Shown here: positions 1 to 6,518 of the stretch, piece by piece
How positions within the stretch are numbered: the first letter of the stretch is position 1
Layout: the number at the start of each line of letters is the position of its first letter
Assembly: GCA_020853255.1 (NCBI GenBank)
Contig: JADYZI010000070.1
Coordinates: forward strand, 1 to 19,555
Reading direction: 5' to 3'
Length of the DNA: 19,555 nt
From: Acidobacteriota bacterium
GTDB lineage: Bacteria > Acidobacteriota > Blastocatellia > Pyrinomonadales > Pyrinomonadaceae
Translations under genes and position numbers: made by a program
Notes under the pieces: model-generated
Told to the model about the DNA's origin: nothing
Database searches by the model: none
What the model saw: only the letters and a program-made list of their open reading frames with translations

Positions 1-243
1 CTGTATCCGATACGACAACATATCGTCCTCAGGGCCGGTGATGACGACGAGCCTGATCTCTTTTTCGGTGAACGTAAGGGTAGAGCCTTCGCGTTTTCCG
101 ATGGTCTGATCTTTCTCCAGCGAGGCTACATCGCCCGCCTTTACGGTCTTGACCTCGCTGCTAACGAGCGTGAACGCGGTGTGCGCGTATGAATAACCGC
201 TCCCGATGAGAGCGATAAATAACATCAAAATAAAATTCTTCAC
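1..243 (-). CDS. Exported cupredoxin-like protein, N-terminal part (cut by left edge)
   Basis: A minus-strand frame opens at a GTG (241-243) with an ideal GGAGG seven bases upstream and stays open to the left edge, giving 81 residues. The first ~21 residues (MKNFILMLFIALIGSGYSYA) form a typical Sec signal peptide. The mature part begins HTAFTLVSSEVKTVKAG and reads through a beta-rich stretch to ITGPEDDMLSYRIQ. Exported acidobacterial proteins with this kind of start usually continue into a plastocyanin-like copper domain. That domain lies outside the window, so the cupredoxin label is inference from resemblance. The gene sits downstream of a Cys/His-rich exported protein on the same strand, which fits a copper-handling pair. 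Confidence 0.6.
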   Translation of the reverse strand, partial: MKNFILMLFIALIGSGYSYAHTAFTLVSSEVKTVKAGDVASLEKDQTIGKREGSTLTFTEKEIRLVVITGPEDDMLSYRIQ

Positions 244-355
244 GATTTCCTCCGATCGTTAAATGAAAAATAAACCCGCCGGGAAACGCATTCCTCGAAA
301 GGAAAAACTCTCACCGAGGTGTCTGCACCGGCAAAATGGATGCGATTTTCAGGGC

Positions 356-757
356 TTACAGGCGCGGAGGGGCACGGGCAGGAGCGCGTTGGCTGTGAAC
401 GGAACCGCGGTATCCCACCGCTGGCCTAAAAATTCCGGCCTGAGTCGAAACGGCCCGCATTACGATGCCGGCGTCGATGTACTTCTTTGCGATCGGGCCA
501 TCGTGCAAGGCGTCGCCCGGAAATTTGGATTTTGCGGATAGAAACGGGCTCGGTGCATTTACAAAACATCGGCAACCTGTGTCCGCCACATCTTCCGAAA
601 CCGTTTCATTGATAGAAGCATGACTTGCGGCGTGGCAGGTATTTGCAGCCGCCGCTGGACGGTGGTGGGTACAAGCACACGCAGCGATCGACGAAGCGCA
701 GATCGAGGCCAGCACTACTAATACACCTATCGCTTGCTTTACCCGTCCAGCCAGCAT
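356..757 (-). CDS. Small Cys/His-rich exported protein, putative metal (copper)-associated
   Basis: A 133-residue protein with a hydrophobic N-terminal signal segment (about residues 8-26). The mature region opens with a dense set of potential metal ligands: C27, C29, H31, H32, C41, H42, H46, then C62 and C64. The tail is low-complexity and basic, ending RAPPRL. No catalytic domain is visible. The clustered Cys and His after the signal peptide resemble the small secreted proteins found beside copper resistance genes in Gram-negative bacteria. No family name can be assigned with certainty. The gap to the downstream cupredoxin-like gene is 112 bases, so the two may be co-transcribed. The frame is judged real because of the signal peptide and ligand pattern; there is no strong Shine-Dalgarno. 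Confidence 0.6.
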   Translation of the reverse strand: MLAGRVKQAIGVLVVLASICASSIAACACTHHRPAAAANTCHAASHASINETVSEDVADTGCRCFVNAPSPFLSAKSKFPGDALHDGPIAKKYIDAGIVMRAVSTQAGIFRPAVGYRGSVHSQRAPARAPPRL

Positions 758-933
758 CTCAACAAAGTATAAAGGTCAGCGAATTTAAATGTAAAGAACT
801 CATCCGTGATGGAATGTTCCCGCGCGGACATTTGCAAATAGGCCGATTCGAGGCCCGTTGCAGATCGAGCGAACTTAACGGTAGCATGACATTGTGCCGG
901 GTACCGCGGCATAGCGACGGCCAGAGGCCTTCA

Positions 934-970
934 GTGGATAGCAGGAACGATGAAACTAACCGCTATCCAC
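934..970. promoter_or_regulatory. Perfect 9-bp inverted repeat upstream of the PEP mutase family gene
   Basis: GTGGATAGC at 934-942 is matched by its exact reverse complement at 962-970, with a 19-base spacer, 24 bases before the ATG at 995. It could be an operator or an RNA hairpin near the translation start. The spacer also contains AGGAACGATG, opening an 11-codon frame (950-985) that ends just before the gene, so a leader peptide is conceivable. No T-tract follows, so it is not an intrinsic terminator. Confidence 0.35.
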
Positions 971-994
971 GGAAGAAAAAGCTGACTGTAAAAT

Positions 995-1774
995 ATGAAT
1001 TCACAAAATGAAAAAGCCGGGATATTCGCTCGGCTCCACGTCAAGGGTGATCCGGTCATACTGTTCAATATCTGGGATGCCGGAACCGCAAAGGCGGTCG
1101 CGGATGCGGGTGCAAAGGCGATCGCAACAGGCAGCTGGTCGGTCGCGGCGGCGAACGGATACAGCGACGGTGAGGAACTGCCGATGGAAGCCGCGATAGC
1201 AAACATCGGGCGCATCACGGCAAGTGTCGATCTGCCTGTCACATTAGATTTCGAAGGCGGATATACGGCGGACCTGAGCGAGTTAAGGGCGAACGTTGCA
1301 AAGGTGATTACGGCCGGCGCGGTCGGGATCAATTTTGAGGACCAGATAGTTGGCGGTGAGGGTCTTTATTCGATAGCGGAGCAACGCGACAGGATCGCCG
1401 CGGTCCGAGCTGAGGCGGACAAACACGCTCTGCCGTTGTTCATAAACGCCCGGACCGACATTTTTCTAAAAACGCTGCCCGGCCCGCACACGCGTGAACA
1501 GCTGGAAGCGGCGATTGAACGCGCACAGGCCTACGCCGACGCTGGTGGCAGCGGCTTTTTCGCGCCCGGCCTGCGCGATCCGGAATTGATAGGCGAACTT
1601 TGCCATCGGTCGCCGCTGCCGGTGAACATTATGGTCATGGCGGATGTTCCGCCGAATCACGAATTGGCCGAGCTGGGTGCTGCCAGGATCAGCTACGGCC
1701 CGGGCCCATACCGGCGGATGATGGAGGCGTTGAAGGACGCCGCAATGTCTGTCTTTGCCGGCCGGAACACCTGA
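995..1774 (+). CDS. Isocitrate lyase / PEP mutase family protein
   Basis: A 259-residue single-domain protein of the isocitrate lyase/phosphoenolpyruvate mutase superfamily (TIM-barrel, Mg2+-dependent, acting on C-C or C-P bonds of alpha-oxo acids). Superfamily signatures seen in order: FNIWDAGTA near 24-32, GSWSVA at 46-51, DFEGGY at 85-90 (metal-binding acid region), GINFEDQ at 111-117, and INARTD at 150-155. The KKCGH motif of true isocitrate lyase is absent and the length is about half of that enzyme, so this is the short 'isocitrate lyase/PEP mutase family' group. The substrate cannot be assigned. The nearest signal ahead of the ATG is a weak GGAAG about 20 bases upstream, so the start is less certain than the family. 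It is transcribed on its own; the following 443 bases are the nrdA control region. Confidence 0.85.
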   Translation: MNSQNEKAGIFARLHVKGDPVILFNIWDAGTAKAVADAGAKAIATGSWSVAAANGYSDGEELPMEAAIANIGRITASVDLPVTLDFEGGYTADLSELRANVAKVITAGAVGINFEDQIVGGEGLYSIAEQRDRIAAVRAEADKHALPLFINARTDIFLKTLPGPHTREQLEAAIERAQAYADAGGSGFFAPGLRDPELIGELCHRSPLPVNIMVMADVPPNHELAELGAARISYGPGPYRRMMEALKDAAMSVFAGRNT

Positions 1775-1835
1775 GCCGGCCTTGGTTTTCGCGGCCGTCC
1801 GGCCAAATTCCGCCTACAGGCCGCACCACTCTTAC

Positions 1836-1883
1836 ACCCACAATATTTTGGGTTGACAAACTCCCAACGCTACAATATAGTCT
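1836..1883 (+). promoter_or_regulatory. Tandem NrdR-like boxes overlapping the nrdA promoter
   Basis: Two AT-rich partly palindromic sites share the core ACAATAT, at 1840-1846 and 1872-1878, exactly 32 bases apart (about three helical turns). The first lies in the imperfect palindrome CCCACAATATTTTGGG and the second in GCTACAATATAGTCTA. NrdR boxes in other bacteria are 16-bp palindromes around CAATATATTG-like cores, occur in pairs about 31-32 bases apart, and overlap RNR promoters. Here box 1 touches the -35 and box 2 covers the -10. NrdR binding is inference from this pattern. Confidence 0.65.
1853..1881 (+). promoter_or_regulatory. Sigma70-type promoter of nrdA
   Basis: TTGACA (1853-1858, perfect -35) is followed after 17 bases by TATAGT (1876-1881, five of six matches to TATAAT). 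Transcription would start near 1888-1890, leaving a 5' untranslated leader of about 330 bases before the nrdA ATG at 2218. Confidence 0.75.
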
Positions 1884-1899
1884 ATATCCACTGAAGGAA

Positions 1900-2095
1900 C
1901 GTGGAGTTGGAAGTTTGTTACTTCGGACACCGGAACGCTCGCCTGAAGGCGTGGGTTCCGATAGCCCCGCTAAGCGGTAATGGGGAACGACGACTGCCAA
2001 AAGCGAAACCGTTCTTCCGGCATTTTTAAGCCGGAGAGTGACGGCAGCCGGTAGGAAGCCGAAAGGCGCAATCAATCCAAAGCAAATCAGTTGAC
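1900..2095 (+). ncRNA. Structured nrdA leader RNA, cobalamin-riboswitch-like
   Basis: The leader folds by eye into consecutive helices: GGAAC 1932-1936 with GTTCC 1955-1959 enclosing CGCC/GGCG (1940-1951); CCGC 1967-1970 with GCGG 1974-1977 followed by TAATGGGGAACGA; CGACTGCC 1991-1998 with GGCAGCCG 2043-2050 (one mismatch), enclosing CCGGC 2017-2021/GCCGG 2030-2034; then GGTAGG and AATCCAAAG (2074-2082). The order CCCCGC, AGCGGTAATGGGGAACGA, long-range helix, GACGGC, GGTAGG, AATCC-AAAG follows the cobalamin riboswitch core as seen in proteobacteria. The canonical B12-box bases (GCCACTG, and AGTC-x-GA) are altered, so this could be a divergent variant or a different element. B12 riboswitches controlling B12-independent class I RNR genes are known (Streptomyces nrdABS), which fits the position. 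Confidence 0.55.
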
Positions 2096-2137
2096 TCGAT
2101 CGGTACGCCGTTTTCGGATGAACGTACGCCAGGCACA

Positions 2138-2194
2138 GGTGCGTCTTGCCCGCGTTTTTCGGGAGGCACCGACCGGCCGTTTGTTTGAGCGGCC
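2138..2194 (+). promoter_or_regulatory. Two hairpins between leader RNA and nrdA start (possible expression platform)
   Basis: Hairpin 1 pairs GGTGC (2138-2142) with GCACC (2166-2170) and CCCG (2149-2152) with CGGG (2160-2163). Hairpin 2 pairs GGCCG (2175-2179) with CGGCC (2190-2194) and is followed by TTAAAAG. Neither has a proper T-run, so control of translation initiation, or Rho access, is as likely as termination. The nrdA Shine-Dalgarno AGAGG (2207-2211) lies just downstream of hairpin 2. Confidence 0.4.
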
Positions 2195-2217
2195 TTAAAA
2201 GACCGCAGAGGTATTAA

Positions 2218-4662
2218 ATGGATACTTTCATCAATCAGTCTACAGCCGCCGCGCCGGCCCAGCAGGAAACGGCACAGACAACAATGCGCGTGACCAAACG
2301 CAGTGGAGCGTCCGAACCGGTCGATATCAATAAGATCGTCAAGGCGATCTCGCGATGTACCTATAACCTTCCGAATGTTGACGTTCTTCGCATCGCCACA
2401 AAAACAATAAGCGGCCTATATGACGGAGCGACGACAAAGGAGCTGGATAAACTTTCGATCCAGACCGCGGCAAGCCTCATATTTGAAGAGCCGGAATATT
2501 CGCGCCTCGGCGCCCGCCTTCTGAATCAATACGTTGAAAAAGAGGTCCGCAATCAGGAAATACATTCATTCTCACAGTCGATCGCGTTTGGGGTGAAAGA
2601 AGGTTTGATCGCCCCGCGCGTGATCAACTTCGTTTCGGAAAACAGCCGCAAGCTCAATGACGCAATAGACCAGACCCGCAACGACCTATTCGAATTTTTT
2701 GGGCTACGTACTTTGTACGACAGATATCTGCTAAAAGACCCGGTAACGCGAGATGTTATCGAAACCCCGCAGTTCTTCTGGATGCGCGTCGCTTGCGGCC
2801 TTTCCGAAACGCCGGGTGAGGCGATAGAACTTTACAGGCTTTTTTCATCGCTTGAATATGTGCCCTCGACGCCGACGTTATTTAATTCGGGTACGAAACA
2901 TGAACAGCTTTCGTCGTGCTTTTTGCTTGATTCGCCGCAGGACAGCCTTGAGAGCATTTACAAGAAATATTCAGATGTTGCGATGCTTTCGAAGTTTTCA
3001 GGCGGCATTGGGATCGCTTATCATCGCGTGCGTTCGCAGGGCTCGCTGATACGCGGGACGAACGGGCATTCGAACGGGATCGTGCCGTGGCTAAAGACGC
3101 TTGATTCGTCGGTTTCGGCTGTCAACCAGGGCGGCAAGCGAAAGGGAGCGGCATGCGTTTATCTAGAAACATGGCACGCCGACATCGAAGATTTTCTCGA
3201 ACTCCGCGACAACACCGGCGACGAAGCCCGCCGAACGCACAACCTGAACATCGCAAACTGGATACCGGATCTGTTTATGCGCCGCGTTGAGGCAGACGAA
3301 ATGTGGTCGCTGTTCGACCCAAAAACGGTGCCGCAATTTCCTGATCTGTACGGCGACGAATTTGAAGCGGCATATCAGAAAGCCGAAGAAGAAGGCCTGT
3401 TTGTCCGGCAGATCAAGGCCCGCGACCTTTACGCAAAAATGATGCGGACAATGGCGCAGACCGGCAATGGCTGGATGACATTTAAAGACGCGTCGAACAA
3501 GAAATCAAATCAAACGGCCAAGGCCGGCAACGTCGTTCATCTTTCGAATCTTTGCACCGAGATAATCGAGGTCACATCCGACAGCGAAACCGCCGTATGC
3601 AATCTCGGATCGCTGAATCTGGCCCGGTATGTCAGTAGCCCGCACATAAGTAAGGGCTCAACCGCCGCTGAGTTCGATTTCGAAAAGCTCCGAGCCAACG
3701 TCCGCCTTGCGGTTCGCCAACTCGACCGAGTCATCGATCTGAATTACTATGCGATCCCTTCGACGGCCGATTCGAACAACCGCTGGCGAAACATCGGGCT
3801 TGGGGTGATGGGTTTGCAGGATGTATTTTTTGCGTTGCGGCTTCCGTTCGATTCGGACGAGGCGAGAGCGCTTTCGGCAAAGATACAGGAAGAAGTTTAT
3901 TTTGCCGCGCTCGATGCATCGTGCGAACTTGCGCAGACACGCGGAAAGCATCCGGCGTTTGATGAAACGCGAGCGGCGAACGGCGTGTTTCAGTTCGATC
4001 TGTGGGGCATTGTTCCCGCCGATACAAAGCGCTGGGACAAGCTTCGCGAAATGGTAAAGGAACACGGCCTTCGCAACTCGCTGATGATCGCCATCGCCCC
4101 GACCGCTACCATCGCCTCGATCGCCGGCTGCTACGAATGCATCGAGCCGCAGGTCTCGAATCTCTTCAAACGCGAAACGCTTTCAGGTGATTTCGTTCAG
4201 GTAAACAAGTACCTTGTTGCTGAGTTGAAAGGCCTCGGCCTCTGGACGGACGAGATCCGCAACAAGATCAAACTGAGCGAAGGCTCGATCCAGGACATCG
4301 AAGAATTCTCGCCCGAGCTTCGCAGCCGCTACCGCACCGCCTGGGAGATCCCGATGCGCTCGCTCATCGACATGCAGGCAGACCGCGGAGCGTTCATCGA
4401 CCAAAGCGCTTCTTTGAATTTGTTCATGGAAAGCCCCAACATCGGCAGGCTTTCATCAATGTATATGTACGCTTGGCAAAAGGGATTGAAGACGACATAT
4501 TACCTACGCTCACGACCAGCTACGAAGATCGCTCAGGTGACGGCGGATCACAAAAAGTCGGACCTCGTTCCCGAAAATGAACCGGATGTTCGCGCATATT
4601 CGGATGCAGAGGCATTGGCATGTTCGCTGGAGAACCCTGAGGCATGCGAGGCATGTCAGTGA
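2218..4662 (+). CDS. nrdA: Class I ribonucleoside-diphosphate reductase, alpha (large) subunit
   Basis: An 814-residue catalytic subunit of the oxygen-dependent reductase that makes dNDPs from NDPs. An N-terminal ATP-cone (about residues 22-112, starting MRVTKRSGASEPVDINKIV) provides dATP-sensitive overall activity control. Active-site residues are all present: the redox cysteines C234 (SSCFLL) and C461 (AVCNLGSLN), the thiyl-radical loop N444-L-C446-T-E448, the radical-transfer tyrosine pair Y761-Y762, and the PTATIASIAGCYECIEP phosphate-binding loop. The C-terminal shuttle pair is C810/C813 at the very end (CEACQ). The start has AGAGG six bases upstream. The gene is preceded by its own promoter, NrdR-like boxes and a long structured leader. 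It is separated from nrdB by an inserted RAYT element beginning one base after its stop codon. The protein looks fully intact. Confidence 0.97.
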   Translation: MDTFINQSTAAAPAQQETAQTTMRVTKRSGASEPVDINKIVKAISRCTYNLPNVDVLRIATKTISGLYDGATTKELDKLSIQTAASLIFEEPEYSRLGARLLNQYVEKEVRNQEIHSFSQSIAFGVKEGLIAPRVINFVSENSRKLNDAIDQTRNDLFEFFGLRTLYDRYLLKDPVTRDVIETPQFFWMRVACGLSETPGEAIELYRLFSSLEYVPSTPTLFNSGTKHEQLSSCFLLDSPQDSLESIYKKYSDVAMLSKFSGGIGIAYHRVRSQGSLIRGTNGHSNGIVPWLKTLDSSVSAVNQGGKRKGAACVYLETWHADIEDFLELRDNTGDEARRTHNLNIANWIPDLFMRRVEADEMWSLFDPKTVPQFPDLYGDEFEAAYQKAEEEGLFVRQIKARDLYAKMMRTMAQTGNGWMTFKDASNKKSNQTAKAGNVVHLSNLCTEIIEVTSDSETAVCNLGSLNLARYVSSPHISKGSTAAEFDFEKLRANVRLAVRQLDRVIDLNYYAIPSTADSNNRWRNIGLGVMGLQDVFFALRLPFDSDEARALSAKIQEEVYFAALDASCELAQTRGKHPAFDETRAANGVFQFDLWGIVPADTKRWDKLREMVKEHGLRNSLMIAIAPTATIASIAGCYECIEPQVSNLFKRETLSGDFVQVNKYLVAELKGLGLWTDEIRNKIKLSEGSIQDIEEFSPELRSRYRTAWEIPMRSLIDMQADRGAFIDQSASLNLFMESPNIGRLSSMYMYAWQKGLKTTYYLRSRPATKIAQVTADHKKSDLVPENEPDVRAYSDAEALACSLENPEACEACQ

Positions 4663-4663
4663 T

Positions 4664-4762
4664 CTTAGTGCCGAAGGCACGGTGATGGAATAGCCAGTGG
4701 TGAGCAAAACGAACCTCTGGATACGTAACCCAAATGAACAAAGCTCCATAGGAGCGTAACCG
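4664..4762 (+). repeat. REP-like unit 1 (left)
   Basis: Composite palindromic unit: GTGCCGAAGGCAC hairpin; TAGCCAGTGGTGAGC (4691-4705); CGAACCTCTGG (4710-4720), which pairs imperfectly with the CCAGTGG segment; and AAGCTCCATAGGAGCGTAACC (4741-4761), another short hairpin. The same modules recur in units 2 and 3. This unit ends just before the transposase start codon and probably supplies its ribosome-binding context (GGAGCG). Confidence 0.75.
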
Positions 4763-4763
4763 A

Positions 4764-5207
4764 ATGCCATCAACACATACATCGCTCTATTTCCATTTGG
4801 TTTTCAGCACGAAAAACCGTGCAAAATTGATAACCGAACACCTTCGGAACGATCTATATGGTTATCTTGGCGGCACCGTTAAGAATCTGGGCGGAGTTGC
4901 CCTCGTGATCGGCGGGATCGAGGATCACGTGCATTTGTTGGTTGGGTTGAACGCAACTCGTCGTCTAGACCATTTTATGCGTGAGTTAAAGGCGAGTTCA
5001 TCCGGCTGGGTGCGCAGAGAACTGAATCCGAAATTCGCCTGGCAAACCGGATACGGGGCATTTACGGTTAGTGCCGGAAATTTGGAAAGAGTTAAGAGTT
5101 ATATTCGTAATCAGGAAGAACATCACAAGGGAAAGGACTTTCAGACAGAATATGTCGAATTGTTGGAACTCGGCAATGTTGATTACGATGAGAAATATTT
5201 GTGGTAA
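4764..5207 (+). CDS. REP-associated tyrosine transposase (RAYT), Y1/IS200-like
   Basis: A 147-residue single-strand DNA transposase of the Y1_Tnp (IS200/TnpA_REP) family. Seen in the protein: the N-terminal beta-strand motif YFHLVFSTKNR (9-19); the HUH metal-binding motif DHVHLLV with H55 and H57; and the catalytic helix with Y113 and Q117 (SYIRNQEEHH), the expected Tyr-x3-Gln spacing. All catalytic residues are present, so it looks active. Such enzymes cleave and join palindromic REP sequences rather than moving as classic insertion sequences; the three flanking REP-like units support that role. Length and motifs match the short RAYT group. It lies in the same orientation as nrdA and nrdB and probably shares their transcript. 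Confidence 0.93.
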   Translation: MPSTHTSLYFHLVFSTKNRAKLITEHLRNDLYGYLGGTVKNLGGVALVIGGIEDHVHLLVGLNATRRLDHFMRELKASSSGWVRRELNPKFAWQTGYGAFTVSAGNLERVKSYIRNQEEHHKGKDFQTEYVELLELGNVDYDEKYLW

Positions 5208-5252
5208 CGTGGCGGTCCAGGTGATCCTCAAGAACGGATTGTTTACGATGAG

Positions 5253-5350
5253 AGCCGCAGAGCGGCGGTGATGAAGTAGCCAGAGGCGAACGATAGTGAA
5301 CCTCTGGAACGATGTCAAACAAATGGTTTTTTAGCTCCGAAGGAGCGATA
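5253..5350 (+). repeat. REP-like unit 2 (middle, direct orientation)
   Basis: A diverged copy of unit 1 in the same orientation, with GCCGC-AGA-GCGGC in place of the end hairpin. It continues with GGTGATGAAGTAGCC, an extended palindrome CCAGAGG...CCTCTGG (5280-5307), and AGCTCCGAAGGAGC (5333-5346). Its palindromic arms match each other better than those of unit 1. Confidence 0.65.
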
Positions 5351-5375
5351 TGAATGCACGATCTCGTCCCCGGTT

Positions 5376-5475
5376 ATGGTTACGCTCCTCCGGAGCTTTA
5401 TTTTTTGATTCGGTTTTCCAGAGGTTCGCTATCGCTCACCACTGGCTACGTCATTAATGTGCCTTCGGCACTAAG
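5376..5475 (-). repeat. REP-like unit 3 (right, inverted orientation)
   Basis: An inverted copy of unit 1. GGTTACGCTCC...GGAGCTT (5378-5398) mirrors 4741-4761, CCAGAGGTTCG mirrors 4710-4720, GCTCACCACTGGCTA mirrors 4691-4705, and 5459-5475 mirrors 4664-4680 perfectly. Together with unit 1 it defines the ends of the mobile block. Confidence 0.72.
5384..5406 (+). terminator. Terminator-like hairpin inside the REP unit, upstream of nrdB
   Basis: GCTCC-TCC-GGAGC (5384-5396) is followed immediately by TTTATTTTTT, the shape of a short intrinsic terminator on the plus strand. The stem is only five base pairs, so any termination is probably partial. It lies between the transposase and nrdB and could reduce read-through into nrdB. 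Confidence 0.45.
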
Positions 5476-5486
5476 AAAAGAGAATT

Positions 5487-6485
5487 ATGCTGCTTGACCC
5501 AGGATTCAATCTAACCCTTCGCCCGATGAAGTATCCGGATTTTTATGAGATGTATAAAAATTCGATCAAGAACACGTGGACCGTTGAGGAGGTCGATTTT
5601 GCGACGGACGTGATGGACCTCAAGAACAAGATGACGCCGGCGGAGAGGCATATGATCAATCGGTTGGTGGCATTTTTTGCTACGGGCGATTCGATCGTGT
5701 CGAACAATTTGGTGCTGAATTTGTACAAGCATATTAACGCACCTGAGGCGAGGATGTATCTTTCGCGGCAGCTTTTCGAAGAGGCTGTGCATGTACAATT
5801 TTATCTGACGCTGTTGGACACATATATTCCCGATCACAAGGAACGTGAGCAGGCATTTGCCGCGATCGAGAACATTCCGTCTATCAGAAAAAAAGGCGAG
5901 TTCTGCATGAAATGGATGGACACGATCCAGGACCTTGAATCGCTAAACACGAAAGAAGACCGCCGCAAGTTTTTGCTTAATTTGATCTGTTTCGCCGCCT
6001 GCATTGAGGGACTGTTCTTTTTTGCGGCGTTTGCTTACGTCTATTTTCTGCGATCAAAAGGCCTGCTCCACGGCCTCGCCGCTGGGACGAATTGGGTCTT
6101 CCGCGACGAATCTGCGCATATGAACTTTGCGCTCGAGGTGGTAAAGACCGTTCGTAAGGAAGAGCCTGCGTTGTTCGACGACGCGTTAACGCGCGACATC
6201 GTGAACATGCTCGACGAAGCCGTCGAATGCGAAATGCAGTTCGCTGAAGACATTCTCTCAGGCGGCGTCGCCGGCCTCTCCGTAGCTGACATGCGCCATT
6301 ACCTCGAATTCATCGCCGACCAACGCCTCGCCATGCTCGGCCTCCAAAAGATCTACCACGCCAAAAACCCTTTCGCCTTTATGGACCTCCAGGACGTACA
6401 GGAACTAGCCAACTTCTTCGAACGCCGCGTCTCGGCCTACCAAGTCGCCGTTGCAGGAGAGGTGAGTTTTGGTGAGGCGTTTTAG
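5487..6485 (+). CDS. nrdB: Class I ribonucleoside-diphosphate reductase, beta (radical) subunit
   Basis: A 332-residue ferritin-like small subunit that houses the dimetal centre and generates the radical used by NrdA. Ligands in the expected order: D68, E99 and H102 (FEEAVHVQFY), E174 (CIEGLFFF), E208 and H211 (RDESAH). The radical tyrosine is present at Y106, four residues after H102 as in the Escherichia coli Y122 arrangement, so this is a tyrosyl-radical enzyme rather than a class Ic type. The C-terminus ends with a short acidic/aromatic tail (EVSFGEAF) of the kind that docks on NrdA. The start follows AAAAGAGAATT; the upstream 812 bases are the RAYT block, so translation coupling to nrdA is lost. 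Confidence 0.97.
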   Translation: MLLDPGFNLTLRPMKYPDFYEMYKNSIKNTWTVEEVDFATDVMDLKNKMTPAERHMINRLVAFFATGDSIVSNNLVLNLYKHINAPEARMYLSRQLFEEAVHVQFYLTLLDTYIPDHKEREQAFAAIENIPSIRKKGEFCMKWMDTIQDLESLNTKEDRRKFLLNLICFAACIEGLFFFAAFAYVYFLRSKGLLHGLAAGTNWVFRDESAHMNFALEVVKTVRKEEPALFDDALTRDIVNMLDEAVECEMQFAEDILSGGVAGLSVADMRHYLEFIADQRLAMLGLQKIYHAKNPFAFMDLQDVQELANFFERRVSAYQVAVAGEVSFGEAF

Positions 6486-6518
6486 GTGAGCACCGCGATT
6501 CCAAGACCTAGCGAAAAT

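Larger units (their letters stand above)
4664..5475. mobile_element. RAYT/REP element inserted between nrdA and nrdB
   Basis: An 812-bp block bounded by a perfect 17-bp inverted repeat: CTTAGTGCCGAAGGCAC at 4664-4680 and its reverse complement at 5459-5475. Each end is itself a small palindrome (GTGCC-GAA-GGCAC). Inside it lie one Y1 transposase gene and three related REP-like units, two in direct orientation and one inverted. The left boundary is one base past the nrdA stop and the right boundary 11 bases before the nrdB start, so the element fills the intergenic space without damaging either coding region. No target-site duplication is apparent, as expected for Y1 transposases. Confidence 0.75.

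Noticed and set aside
625..1011. Plus-strand open frame of 128 codons over the left intergenic region
   Set aside because: It overlaps the Cys/His-rich exported gene on the other strand, lacks a ribosome-binding site, and ends inside the PEP mutase family gene.
1775..1808. GC-rich inverted repeat (GCCGG/CCGGC) after the PEP mutase family gene as a terminator
   Set aside because: The stem is interrupted and no T-run follows; too weak to annotate.
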